Part shown: one piece after another, positions 12,564-26,026 of the stretch
How the letters are laid out: each line of letters starts with the position of its first letter
How positions within the stretch are numbered: position 1 is the stretch's first letter
Source of the DNA: Chlorocebus sabaeus
Lineage: Eukaryota; Chordata; Mammalia; Primates; Cercopithecidae
Direction: 5' to 3'
NCBI RefSeq assembly: GCF_047675955.1
Contig: NC_132910.1
Coordinates: forward strand, 97,242,923-97,306,922
Length of the DNA: 64,000 bases
Program-made: the position numbers and the translations under genes
The notes under the pieces: model-generated
What the model saw: the letters and a program-made list of their open reading frames with translations, nothing else
Database searches by the model: none
Told to the model about the DNA's origin: nothing

Positions 12564-14907
12564 TAAAGGGTGGTAAAGAAGGTAATAAGGACAGAATTAT
12601 AGTATGATTTCCAGCATTAGCAATTCAACTTTGGATAAGCTTAAGATTTATAAAACTTATAAAATTTCTAAAGGTAAAGATAAATGAAGAAAATGTTATC
12701 TAAAAATTTGAGCGACAGTAAATACAAAAAGAAAGTCATGTGAAATAAACCTATTTATGCTTACGTGTGATATACTAATTTTAAAATGTACCCCTCAACC
12801 CCCATCAGCAGTTTCTATAGCCTGCACATTCCTATATTTGAAATAAGCCACATCTTCATTTTGATTGTACCAGAGCATTCCTTTCCCTCCAGAGAATTAC
12901 CTAGAAAGGACCTTCCTCTTCCAATGAAAACCATTTGATTCCTAAGAACTTTACCCAGTTCAATCTGGTGGTATAGATATGGCTTCAGGATGGTTTGCAG
13001 CTAGTATTTTTTGACATTTCTGCCAAGGATGAGATTAAGTATGAGATATCGAAATTACACGTTAAAATAGGTGCATTTTACTTTGTTTCTTCCTGAATAG
13101 CCCTTCAGCTGTAGAGGCACATACATTTTTCCCCAGGCAAAATCCCCAGGCTAAAATAACTGAGCCTCATATCTTCAGGAAACCCGGCTTCCCAAACATT
13201 ATTCTTAGGTATCTGATTATCTATCAGCTGTAGTTTCATTTTGTATTTAATCATGTAAATCTTACTTGAAAAAAAGAAAAATAATCCACTTAAAACGTTT
13301 CCTGTCAATCACTCATATTGAATATAATCAATGGCAATACTTAATTTTCTATTATAGTTTTTTTAAATGTTGATCTTTATTTTAGCAATAGAGTTAGAAG
13401 TCACAAGGATTCAAGAACCAATCATTTTTGTTCCCCAAACATCCTTGCCTTCCACGATTGCCCTCTTGAGCAACATGCTATGCACTGGAGAAAGGACACT
13501 CCCATTTGCCGAGATCTAATCCTGTCACTTTGCAACCTCAGCCTCTTGGGTAACGTAAGTGTCAAAGACCACCATTCTAAACAGTAACAGATGTTTCAAA
13601 GCTCTTACTCCAAACCTCGGGTGAAGATAAATATAACTTTAAATGAAAACTAGAGAAATTGATCAAACAAGTAAAAAAAAAAAAAAAATACCTCAAAAAA
13701 CCTTTCAATCCATTATGAACTAAAAAGAAAATGTTAAGATTGTATATACAACCTTAAAGCTTTTCAAATTAAGAGAAATTAAAACGCATATTAAATCTTC
13801 ACATTCTGACAAAGCCAACTGAATTTATATTGCAAGCACATAATTTTTATCATAAAAAGTTTACAGATGACTACCTCAACACCCATGCAAGTACTAAATC
13901 ATTATGCATTAAGCTGCTAAAGGTGTTTTTAGAAAAAGATCTTAATTGCCTACCTTTACAATTTATCTCTTATTTCACATCAGAACCCTTCCTGAAAAGC
14001 TACAGATAGGATGAAGAAACAGAATTAACACCTAAAAGATGAAGAAAAAGAAATAAAATATGAGAAGGTAGAGGAGGAGGCAATGTAAAAGGAAATCTAT
14101 GAATGAGGAAGGTAGAGTAACTAAAGAGTAGCAACTAGAAAACTAACACTATTCACCTCCTTAAATTTGATAATACCTATTTTTTAAAGCACAATTAAAC
14201 ACTTCTCTGTAGAGTGTTGTAGAAGACACGCTGCACAAAGAGATGATACGTGCAGTAATGGCCCATGAGGTAAATAAGGCGGAGGCAAGCAGCAGGGCAC
14301 CAATGGCCAATGCAAAATAAATACATTAAGAATAAGTGGTCAGCAGTATTGACAACTTCTGAAAGACAAAACGACGAGTTACCTTTCAGTCTTCACTTTA
14401 ACAAATGACCATTTAAACTGTGTGTGTTTGTGTGTGTGTGCATGTGCATGTGTCTTGGCGTGAAGGGTAAAAGGGAGGCACATGTGGAGTTACCTGAACA
14501 GAAGAAAGCAAACAGCACCCTGAGCCACAGTCCAATGGGATGCTGGATCTCCTTTCTTTTGGAATTTAGTTCTAGAGCTATGACTTGCATTGCCCCAGAT
14601 CAAATCTTGCTATAAAAAATCTTTAAGGAATTGATGGAATTATGGTTTTCTCTAATATTACTTGCTTAAAATAATCTATTACTTAGGGCTCAGGTATATT
14701 TATGGTAAAGTGACCAGCACTGACTCAACTTGCATTCAAAACAGGAAGACAGTTAATTAGACTGGTTTAGTGATAGCAAATGGTGTTGTTCACAGTGGGG
14801 GAAGCCAGTAGCAGAAACACAAGTGTAAAGAGTGAAAAACACAGATCACCCTTTGTCATGGAAGTAATAACAAATTTTGGTCTGAAAAATAAAAAATAAA
14901 AAATACA
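12564..14907. other. Unassigned intronic sequence
   Basis: Apart from a (TG)n tract at 14418-14455 and an A run at 13673-13688, no repeat or exon is recognised. Confidence 0.5.
14418..14455. repeat. (TG)n microsatellite, interrupted
   Basis: tgtgtgtttgtgtgtgtgtg followed by catgtgcatgtgt. Confidence 0.9.
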
Positions 14908-15210
14908 GGCTGGGGGCAGTGGCTCATGCCTGTAATCCCAACACTTTGGGAGGCCGAGGCCAGTGGATCACGAGGTCAGGAGATCGAGACCATCCTGGCT
15001 AATATGGTGAAACCCCATCTCCACTAAACATACAAAAAATTAGCCAGGTATGGTGGTGGGCACCTGTAGTCCCAGTGACTCAGGAGGCTGAGGCAGGAGA
15101 ATGGCATGAACCCGGGAGGCAGAGCTTGCAGTGAACCAAGATCTCCAGCCTGGGCAACAGAGTGAGACTCCATCTCAAAACAAACAAACAAACAAACAAA
15201 CAAACAAAAA
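14908..15210 (+). mobile_element. AluY with right-arm deletion and (CAAA)n tail
   Basis: ggctgggggcagtggctcat start, AluY-type ggatcacgaggtcaggagat, then a right arm missing about 13 bp (aagatctccagcctggg where cgccactgcac should lie). The tail is a CAAA repeat. Confidence 0.92.
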
Positions 15211-17734
15211 CAGTTATTTCTCCAGTTCTTTGTACAAGAAGCCAATTTTATTCTTGCTTCAATACTTAAATCTGGAAACAAAGATATAAATCAATTAATC
15301 CTTATAAACTGCTCCTAGGAGCTTCATTTTCCTCAAGGAATTAAAAGAAGCCTTGACCATTACACAAAGAATATGAAATCTCTGCACTACATTGCTAACA
15401 CATATCTCCAATTAGATTTAAAGACATTTTTACAGCTTTTATGCCAAGTTTATATGACTATATGCTAAAGAATGTGTTGTAGCACTTAAAAGCTCTAAAG
15501 CTGACTAATCATGCTCTTGATAACAATGGTTTATGATTACATCTCAGAAAACGCAAGAGTAAGGCTTTTACACACTTTTGTTACACGACAATGTTAAACA
15601 GAAACAAAAACAAGTAGCAAAGTCAACCAAAATCTTTTGTTTTCTTTTCTGATACTCTCATCTAGAGGTTAAAAACTCAGAAGTTATAATTAGATTTTTA
15701 CTCATCCCTTGGATAAATTCAGCTGAAAGCTTTTAGAGGCTCTAGAATTAAGAATAACCTAAAACAGCAAATGCATTTGTATTTTCCAATTTTGTACATG
15801 TGTAAGTAATGAAGATTATATCATAAAAGCAAACAGATAAAGGATAACAAGAATTTTTAATTATAATTTCATTAGTAATACCAATGTGAAAAGTAAGAGG
15901 TCAACTATTAATAAAATACAGATTTCCCACCACTGGGATTTATTCTGAATTCATTTTAAGAACAGGAAACTGTGATCTAAAAATCACCACTCTAAAACAG
16001 TTAAAAGTTGAAATACTTGTGCTTAAAAAGGATTAGGAATTTAAGAACAGCTTTTTGTACATATAAACCATGTGGTTTCTACTGATGTATAATTTTAACT
16101 TAGAACCATAATGCCCATTTATTTCATGATAAATGATAACACACTTGATAGCATATCTATTTGGGAGAAGAATAACAGCTTAGAGATTTCAATCAAGCAC
16201 GAGAGTTCCCTTTCATTTCTCTTTTCTGGTGTGTGCATTTAACACTACACAAAAGAAAACATATCAAAACAGAACTATACTCACTAAAATTTAAGGTTAT
16301 TCCAACAAAAGGGTTAATTAGGGAAACAAATTTTCTCAGACTGTTAATAATGGGAATGACACATACTATGTGTCCATAAGTAATTCTCAGGTATCTTTGA
16401 TCTTCAGCCCCACGCGGTTTCTGTTGCCTACCATAGCCTGGCCTCTGGGACTCTCTCAGAACCAGACATCTGGCTACTTTGTTGTTTTAGACTAATCTCC
16501 TCCCAGGAGAGCTCAAGAAATGACACCAGGCAAGGAGGGTCCTGGCAAGGGAAAAAACATTACAGTATTAGCAGATTTCTTTTTGAGTGGACGACAGTAT
16601 CAAAATTGTTTTCAAATGTCTACAGGGGTCTTAGGAGCTCTTCTGTTCTGTGGTTTTACTCTGGTATAATTTAAATAGGATGTACATATTATATTTTTAA
16701 GGCCCATCAATCAACTTTAAGAATTCACTGAATGTTAATCATAGAATATTACAATATGTAGCAGAAAGTTGTGGGGAAAAATACAAATCAGATTAATTCC
16801 TCACCCATCTGTTAGGGTTGGATGATGACTGATAAAGCAAAGATTTTAATTGTCAGCTGAAGGGTTACACCAAAATTGTGGGACAATGTCTAAGATTTGT
16901 AAATACAGTTGCATGCTTCCCATTATGCCAACTCCCTATCCTATTTCTTCTAGCTGGGATTTTTGAAAGATTCATAGCTACTAATCTACTAAAAAGATTT
17001 TACTAAAGTGGGCTTCTGTAAAGTGCCTCTAAGGAAAGCAAGAAAGAGCAAGAAGAAATGTTACGAGCTTTAGAAATAAAAATAAAACAGTGATGTCAAG
17101 GACAAAGTGTTATATTCATAGTCACAATATCACCAACATTTTTTCCAAGAAAACAAAAATAATCATCAACATCTGCATATCATTTTAGGCATTATTGTTC
17201 AATCTCAAAAATCTATACAGTTTGAATAAGAAAAAATTGCCATTTGTTATACAAATAGAATATAAGCCAAGTGGGAAAACAGCTTAATTTGTGAACTTTG
17301 ATATTTTATCCTAAAATATCAAATTTTGCCTGTTTCTAACATATAATTACAGATTTGGATAATGTATAAAATCAAATGTTCCCCTGCAATATGATATTTA
17401 TATTGTTTTACAGGATGACAGAAAACTCACCAGATTGCCAAAATACCCAACACACTCATCTCTGATCTATTAAGAGAAATTAGTCATTTTAGGTTTCAAT
17501 TATCCTCGTAAAAATAAAAGCATATAGCTATATAGTGACTTCAGCTTTGTACTATATTTCGTAGGTTAGCAATTCTAATACCCTACTTTATCATAACACT
17601 ACCTACTCTCTGTTAATATCCATTATAATTAAAACAGATGAAAATGTTCAGAAGATAAATATAAGAAAGATAATCTTAGGCAATCATACCTCATTTATGA
17701 TTAATTTCCCAAGTAAATACAAAAGAATTGTGCT
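15211..17734. other. Unassigned intronic sequence
   Basis: No repeat I can name. A locally G+C-richer patch at 16390-16560 has no open frame or splice signals of note. Confidence 0.5.
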
Positions 17735-18015
17735 ACAATGGAATAAGCCAGTTATAACAGGACAATATTGTATGATTCTATTTATATGAGGTTTCTAGAA
17801 TAGTCAAGTTCATAGACACAAAAAGTAGACTGGTAGTTGCCAGAGGGTGGGGGAAGGGAGTATGGAGACCAGTCGTTTAATTAATGGAAGTTTCAGCTTA
17901 GGAAGATGAAAAAGTTCTAGAGATGGATGATGGTGGTTACACAACAATATGAATGTACGTAATGCCACTGAACTGTACACTTAAAAATTATTTTACCACA
18001 ATTCAAAAAAATTGT
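17735..18015 (+). mobile_element. L1M 3' UTR fragment
   Basis: tatgattctatttatatgag, actggtagttgccagagggt and the end cactgaactgtacacttaaa are standard old-L1 3' UTR words. Confidence 0.8.
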
Positions 18016-18599
18016 TAGAAAAATGATATACAAACCCTAAGACAATAAAAATTCCAAGATCTTTTATTTAGACTGTTGCCCTTTGACCAAAGATGCATAA
18101 AGTTTACGAGAAGCATTATAACCACATGTTAATTTATACATTCAACATTCAAAAAACATTCAACATTCAAAAAACAACCAAAAAAGCAGAATATCTGTCC
18201 CAGAATATTTTAACAAAATTGATTCCAGAAAGAATGTTTTCAAAAATTCCCCTAGATGTCTGAGTTTTGTACGTAGTATAAGGCATACTGCAGCTAAATA
18301 ACAAAACTTTTCTCAATATTAATCTGTATTTCTAAAAGAATCCAAAGGTTAGAAAATTCAAGACAACTAGATTTTTTATAATACCACATTGTTATTAAGT
18401 TATTAATATAACTATTAAGTTATATTAGACCCAAAAAGTAATTCAGCTCTTCAGTACCTACTAGATATCACATTATTTTAAATTATATTCAGTGTAGTTC
18501 CAATGTTAAATGTCCTTTATTATATTCTATTATTTGAAAATTATAAGCTTATACATTTTATATAAAATGTGCTTAGTTTGCTGTATATAAAATATTACC

Positions 18600-19040
18600 C
18601 CCAATAACAGTAGATTATACAAAGAGATGCTCATTTTTCTTTCATGTAAAAGATGTCCCAAGGTGGGCAATCCAGGGCTGGCATGGCAGCTCCATAGTCA
18701 AAAAGACCCCACATCCTATTCTTGCTGCTCCACTGTCATTAGCAGGCTATCTCATGAGCCAGGAATGCTCCTCAAGCTCTAATAATCAAATCAACATTCC
18801 AGTAAGCGGAAAGATGATGAAAAAAATGAAGGCTGTACCACTTCCATTTAAGTGGACGACCTGGATGTAACATAAAATACTTTTATTTACATCTTAAAAG
18901 CAAGAATTTAGTCATATGGCCAAACAGAACACCAGGAAGTCTAGTAGATAAATGTAGATAAATATGATTATTTCAGTTGGGTGCCAGCTAAAAGTTGGGG
19001 TTCTGTTCTAAAGATGAAGGTGAGGTCGATAATTGAAAGC
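18600..19040 (+). mobile_element. Diverged dispersed repeat, LTR/MaLR-like (family uncertain)
   Basis: The series gatgtcccaaggtgggcaat, ggctggcatggcagctcc, cattccagtaagcgga and tagtcatatggccaaacaga resembles a common primate interspersed repeat that I cannot name with confidence. Confidence 0.4.
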
Positions 19041-19102
19041 AACCAGAGGAGTGATGTCAGCAAGATGACTGACAGGAAGCTGCTAGCGATCTTTCTCTTC
19101 TA

Positions 19103-19135
<33 letters not shown>

Positions 19136-22100
19136 ATAAGCAACTGCATATTTACCAAAACAGCTAAAGGAGAGCACCAGAGAACAGCAAATAAACAGGA
19201 GAAATCGTGGGAAGTACAAAAACCCGAGATGGCGGCACAGAGAAGGGAAGGAAACCTCAGGTCTCCTGTACACTGGAGCAGCATTCTCCCAACCCCAGAG
19301 GTGACACCGCATCCTGCCCCTCAAAGGACTCCAACCCTCCAGCACACCAGAGCAGTTGTACCTCTAAGTACCACACCTGATGTGGCACCCCACCTTTGAG
19401 AATACAGAAGCTCCCCGGACTGCTGTAGCCATGCTTTCTGGGGCTAAGCAGATACAGTAATTCCCATCCCAAGAATTCAGAGCCCTGGCTAAGCCATACC
19501 ACCCCTCTCCCCAGGCCAAATAGGCACAGTGCCATGCCTACCTGGAACAGAATGAGTCCCCGACAGTTCAAGCTGCTGAAGCACCCCATCTCTCCAGACG
19601 GTAAAGTCATTGCTGCACTGCGCCCCATGTCCTACAAGCCAAAGTGTCATCTTGCCATTTCTGGGTCCTTGCTGCGGCTGCTGCTGCTGTTGCTGCTGCT
19701 GCACTTTGTGTCACAGAACCTGGGCTATGGCCATGTACTACCACTTCAGGGTCCAGAGTCACCTCATCCCCCAGAGCCTGAGTTACCACTGTGCCCTCGT
19801 GGCTCCAGGTCCCAAATTGCAGCTGTGCTCTGTTCCCTGGGCCTGAGCCTCTGGAGGACCCCTTCTTCCCAAGAGTTATGCAAGTACTATGCCATGCCAC
19901 CCAGGGGCAGTACCATAACTGCATCCAGCCCAGGGTTTGGGCTTCTAGGGTATGCTTCAGAGCAATGGACCCCAGCCTAGTGAGAGAACTGCATTCAATC
20001 ATGCCTTGAAGAGTGAACCTGTGCCTCAAGTCCCAGGTGCTAATAGTAATCTCAAAAGATCCTGAGCCCAAGAACCTGGATCCACAGGCACCCTGAGCAC
20101 CTGTGCCATGAATACCAGTGCTGCTGTGGCTGCCTTTGAGCTATGCAGACCCAACGCCCAAAGAGATCCCCTCAGCTAAGACTCCAAATTGTATGAAAAG
20201 CAAAAACAGAAAAATCCCTAAAGTCCCTGCCCTAACAAGCTGTGAAACCACCACCACTGCCATGAACTCCTGCAGCATAGACCATAGGGGCATCCACAGT
20301 CATTACTAACATTGATCACAACAGAAGAAGCTGCACAAAGATTTCACCATTGCACCAATACAAAACCAGAGCCACTATAATCTGTCCAACTGCCACCCTT
20401 AGGCTCATCTTCAGGGACAAGTCTTCCCCCAATGAAAACCACTCTATAAAATTTGGAAGAGGTGATCGCACCACCAGATGCACAGACATAAATGCAAAAA
20501 CACAAGACACATGAAAAAGTAAGGAAGAATGACATTATCAAAGGAACTAAATGATTCTCTAGTAACTGATACAACAGAAGAGAAATTTACTAATTATCTG
20601 AAGAGGAATTTAAAAATAATAATCTTAAGGAAACTCAACAAGATATAAAAGAATACAAATAGATAATTTAATGAAATCAGGGAAATAATTCATGATCTGA
20701 ATAACAAATTTATAAAGAAACAGATAACACAAAAATTAATCAAACAGAAATCTTGAAGCTGAAGACTTCAATCAATAAAATAAAAAATGAAATATAAAGC
20801 CTCAATAGCAGACTCCACTGAGCAGAAGAAATAATCTGTGAAGTTGAAGAAAGGACTTTAGAAGTGACTCAGTCAGAAGAAAAAATAAGAAAAAGAAGAA
20901 AAAGAGTTAAACAGCCTATGGGACTTATGGAATGCTACTAAGTCAACAGATTTTTGGCATTATGGGAGCTCCAGAGGAGAAGACACAGAGAATGCTAAAA
21001 ACTTTTCAAGCCTTGGGATAGATACAGGCATCCATATCTGTGAAGCTCAAAGTCCCCAAATTGATTGAATCCAAAGAGGAATTCTCCCAGGGACATTATA
21101 ATCAGACTGTCAAAAGTCAAAGACAATCAGAAAACTTTAAAAGCAGCAAAAGAGTCAAGTCACACATAAGGGAGTCCCCATTTGACTACCAGTGGATGTC
21201 TCAGGAGAAATCTTATAGGCCAACAGCCAGTGAAATGATATATTCAAAGTACTGAAAGAAAAAAAAAAAAAAAACTGACAACCAAGAATACTATATCCCC
21301 ACAGCTGTCTTTCTGGAAAGGAAGGAGAAATTTTTTCATAGACAAGCAAAAGCTAGGGGAATTCATTACCACTAGGCCTGTCTTACAAGAAATACTAAAA
21401 GGAGTTCCTCAAGTGGAAACAAAAGGACAATAATTACTATCATGAATACATACGAAAGTACAAAACTTCTTAGTAGAGGTAAACATATAAACAAATCTAG
21501 AATACTCCAACACTGTAGTGATGGTGTGTAAATCATACATATTTCTAATATGAAGGTTAAAAGTCAAAACAGTGAAAATTAACTAAAGCGATGATAAATT
21601 GTCAAGGAATACACAATATTAGAAGATGTAAATTTTGAGATTAAAAACATAAATGGGGTAAGGTAAATGGCTAAAGTTCTTGTATGTGGCAGAAGTTAAA
21701 CTGTTATCAGCTTACAACAGTAGTTTATAAGATGTTTTATCTAAACCTCATAGTAACTATACACACACACACAAAAAAAAAAAACCCTACATCATATACA
21801 CAAACAATAAAGAGAAAGAAATCAAAGTACAGCAATACAGAAAATGATCAAATCACAAAGGATGACAAGAGAGGAAAAAAGAAATAAAGAACATAACAAC
21901 CAGAAAACAAGTAACAAAAGGTAATAGTAAGTCCTTACCTATCTCTAATAACCTTGAATGTAAATGGATTAAATTCTCTAATACAAAAGACATAGAGAGG
22001 ATGATTGGATTAAAAAAAATAAAAATAAAAAACAGATCCAGCTACATGCTGCCTACAAGAGACATACATAAGCTTTAAGAAGACATATAAGCGGAAAGTA

Positions 22101-23040
22101 AAATGATAGAAGATATTCCACATAAACGGTAATCAAAAAAGAGCAGGGGTAGCTATACTTGTATCTGATAAAATAGGCTTCAAGTCAAAAACTGTCAAAA
22201 GAGAAAAAGAAGGTTATTATTAAATGATAAAGGGGTCAATTCATCAAGAGGACATGACCACAGTAAATATTCATACACCCAACACGGGAGCCTCTAAATA
22301 TATAAAGCAAGAATTAATAGATATGAAGGGAGAAATAGATAGCAATGCAATAACAGTAATGAACTTCAAGACCCACTTTTAATAATGAAAAGATCAGGCC
22401 AGGTGCAGTGGCTCACACCTGTAATTCCAACATTTCAGGAAGCCAAGGCAGGAGGATCGCTTGAGGCCAGGAGCTTAAGAGCAGCGTGGGCAACATAGTG
22501 ATACCTTGTCTCTACAAAAATATTTTTTAAGTTAGCCAGGCATGGTAGCATGTGCCTGTAGTTCCAGCTACTCAGGAGGCTGAGGCAGAAGGATTGCTTG
22601 AGCCCAGGAGCTCAAGGCTGCAGTGAACTATGATCCCACCACTGCACTCCAGCCTGAGTGACAGAGAGAGACTCTGTCTCTAAAAATTTTTTCTGAGTGA
22701 ATAAATCAACCAGACAGAAAATGAATGAAGAAACACTGAACTCAAATTGCACTTTGACTATCTGTCCCTCAAACATAGAAATAACACTATTGCATAATCT
22801 CACTTATATATGAAATCTAAATTTTTTTAAAAAGTCAAACAGAGAAAGATAGAAAAAAATACTGGTTATTGGGGACAGGACAAAGGAAGAAATGGGGAGA
22901 TGTAGGTCAGCAGATACAAAGTAGCAGATATTTAGATAAAAAGTCTAGAGATCTAATGTACACATGAGGATAATAGGTAATAAAATTATGGGATTTATGC
23001 TATTGTAGGTAAGTATGGATTTTTTTTAAATAAAAGGGAA
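19041..23040 (+). mobile_element. Long L1 (L1MA/L1PB-like) with 5' UTR, ORF1 remnant, start of ORF2, large internal deletion and 3' UTR
   Basis: 19041-20500 looks like an L1 5' UTR (gatgactgacaggaagctgc opening, poly(A) at 19104-19134, a short CTG-rich run near 19672). 20500-21260 is a broken ORF1. 21260-21960 follows the ORF1-ORF2 spacer (ctgacaaccaagaatactat, aagtccttacctatct). 21960-22785 is the start of ORF2 up to a break, with an AluJ inserted at 22397-22686. At about 22785 the sequence jumps to the 3' UTR (tctcacttatatatgaaatc ... gagatgtaggtcagcagata). So most of ORF2 is missing. Several stops; inactive. Confidence 0.85.
22397..22686 (+). mobile_element. AluJ inserted in the L1
   Basis: ggccaggtgcagtggctcac to gagagagactctgtctctaa; the J-type right arm reads caaggctgcagtgaactatg. 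L1 ORF2 sequence continues directly on the far side (atcaaccagacagaaaatga). Confidence 0.92.
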
Positions 23041-25885
23041 AATAAAGTTATTCCTATTACTAGTATCAGATTAGCATAAATCAGATAAAAAAGTGGGAGT
23101 TATTGATATATCACCAAAATGAAAATAAAAAATTTTAAATTTGATCAATTTGAGAAAATGCCCAATTTAAAAGACAGATACAAGGAATTAATTTCCTTGC
23201 AACAAATTAATTTCCTTTATTTTCTTAAATATGAATTGAGTACTTACTCAGTAATAATACAGGCAGATCCTTCCAATGAGTTAATATTCTGTGTTGCCTT
23301 AGACAGAGTCAAATGTGGGGACCAGAACATACCGTATATACCAACGTCAATGATTTTCTACCATCCCACCTCATCCCTTTTACCCACTGGAAAAAAAAAA
23401 TGTAGGAAAAGAAGCAAAACAGTAAAACTTAGGATAACCAAACCAATTTCCTACTGTGTCTATCTCCCAGATCAAATAGAGAATTATTTGTACAGAGTCA
23501 CACAGGAGGGAATTGAAAAAGATTATCTTATTTGACTGTGACTAGAGATTTTTGAGTTAGAGATATAGCTGCTCTCCACTGACCATTTATCTCCTTGGCT
23601 TTTACAACATCCAAATAAAGCTGCAGTGATTCATTTTGAGGGGACTTTGGAAGCAGGACTTCAAACAGTAGGTGGCCACCTAGCAGAAAGTCCTAAAGGG
23701 GCATGACACCAGCAGCAAGCTTTGGAATGGACCTTGTGGTCACAGCAAAACAGTGTCACATCGTTTGGAAGACGCTTCCTAACACCTTGGTGCTGAGCGC
23801 AGAATTCCTTAGGGAGTCCCAGTGGACCCTGGAAATGCCTGCCATACAAAGACTTGGTGTTCAAGGTAATCTCCTGTCCTTGAAGACCTTCAGAGTATTT
23901 ATTACTGCCAGAGCAGACAGTCTAACTACAACAGCTTCTGGAAGAAGACACAGTACCAGGAAAGCACATATGAGTCCAGGTTCAGGATTTGGAAATCCAA
24001 GAGAAAGTCCTACTCTGCGCTGAAAAAACAGTTATGCCCAGAGAAAAAGACTATGATGATGACAGCTGTAAGGATGATGACACCACCACAAGGGCCAGAG
24101 GACCATGCGGGGTCCTTCTAAAGAGTCTAGCATGGTGAACACCTGGTTGGTGAAGGAATTAAAATTCACCAGAATAGATGAGGAGAGACAATGATGAAAG
24201 AAAAGGAGGGAAAAGGCAGGAAAGAGAAGGCAAGAAGCTCAGAAAAGAGGTATGAATTATAAAAATACAGAGATTTAAAAAATGAAGAAAATTTTAAAAA
24301 TCAAGTAAACTATTATGGTATTCTCTCTTCCCAGCCTTATGAAGTAAAAAGAAATGTGAATGTGTGAGACAACTTAAGAAAAAGAGAGAATACTAAATCT
24401 TTTTTCAGGTATCATAAAACTATGGTTTTCTAAACCAAGGTGAAACATATCACAACTCCCGAAGTAATAACACAACATTCAATAAGACAATTCAATACTC
24501 AACTAGAAACTGCAGGTCATTCAAATAAGCTCTTGAGAGCAATGATTACTTTATTACCAATTAACCACATCCAATAGACTTTCCAATTGTAATTTTTTAA
24601 AGCTAGCTTTTTAATAGCAATAACGTAATGTTATTTCAAAAACGTTTTGAAAATAATGTTTTGTAATTTACAAAACATGTTCACACACATTAATTTAATC
24701 ATTTAACAAACTATTTTAAGCAACACATATTTATTGCCAGGAAATATTTTATATGACCTAGTCAATAGTATGAATTCAGAGGAGAAAGCAGGTGCGTATC
24801 AATAAAGTTTCTAACACTGCAATTGTTTTCCCTTTTATCTAAACAAATAATTTTTTAAAAACTATATGTGCATGGTGTCTTACAGTTCCAGATACATTTT
24901 TAACATTTCTTAGAATGGGATATATTTGTGGCTGTTTTCCTGGGTGGGATTGGCTTCCTGGTAGAGTTTGGGTTCATGGTACCAAAACAAATTCAGGAGT
25001 TCTTTTATGTTTGAGGTGTACAAGAAATGCACACGGAGAATCCCCTATGTCTAGGGCAGTGGCAGTCTTCTCTTTTAACTCTATAACTGCCAGTGATGCA
25101 GGACACACAGGCTTGGCCTGTGTCCCTGGCCCACCCATATCACCCAGTGTTTAGTTATTCCATTTAGATTTTGTATCTATGGGGCACAGCAATGCAATAA
25201 TTCTGCCACCAACTCACCATAAGGAAGCAACCTTTCAGTCAAATTGTCAGCCAAACTGCAATTGCTTCCTCAACCAGCCTGCTCTCCTGCTTCCAATGCA
25301 GGTAATCCTGTTTCACTGACCAGGTCCCCGGAACAGAATCTATAAGCAGCACCCCCTCCACTATACCCGTTCTCTTGTATCTTTCAGTCAGTTTGGGTAA
25401 CTTAACCACACAGGAGAGGCTTTTCAAAAAAATGCCCTAACTACTGGAAGAGAACTTGAAAACCTATTACTTCCAAGAGCCAACTTTCCAACCAGGACCC
25501 GTAAGCCTGACTCAAGCTCTAGAGACCTCCCCGCCCTCCCCTTACCTGACTTGCACATTTACACTCACCTGTTGTTTATGTTTCTGCCAATTTCCCCCCA
25601 GTTCATTACCAACCTCTGTGAAAACAAACCAGGTTTGAGCTTCCTTGTACCCTAGAGCTCCCCAGTCCTCAGAATATTAACTCAGTGCTCTATAAAGTAC
25701 AAGTGCTCAATAATTTGTTTTCAGCTAATAGTAGACTGACAGTCATCCCTCAGAAAAATGTCAAGCCATCCAACTTTAATGAAGAGCCAATAAAAGATCT
25801 AGATCTTATATGGCTGATTTACGGAGCTTTGTTGTTTTTGCTTGAGACAATGCATAATGAGATGAAAGTGCCCTGAAGAAGGATT
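23041..25885. other. Unassigned intronic sequence with two moderately long open frames
   Basis: An ATG-started plus-strand frame of 138 codons at 23119-23535 is A+T-rich, Lys/Ile-rich and matches nothing I know. A second plus-strand frame of 106 codons starts at 23703. Around 24030-24090 the sequence turns purine-rich, with GATGATGA repeats that give an acidic run in one frame. No splice context, no Kozak support and no family match, so neither is called a gene. 24100-25885 holds nothing I can name. Confidence 0.45.
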
Positions 25886-25985
25886 CCATGATTTCCCATC
25901 TGTGGGACTTTAGACAAGTCATCTCACCTCTCAATCCCTATTTTCCCAACTACAAAATCAGAATAATATAAATCCAGTCCTATGT
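25886..25985 (+). repeat. MIR fragment
   Basis: gactttagacaagtcatctc then acctctcaatccctatttt and aaaatcagaataat match the sense MIR core. Confidence 0.65.
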
Positions 25986-26026
25986 ATTTCATACAATTGT
26001 ATGGAAGTTAGAGATAGAAAAATATA

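Noticed and set aside
19257..20071. Cluster of frames of 70-154 codons on both strands, including one with a glutamine run
   Set aside because: They overlap in all frames across the L1 5' UTR region and the CTG run; no initiation or splice support and no known domain.
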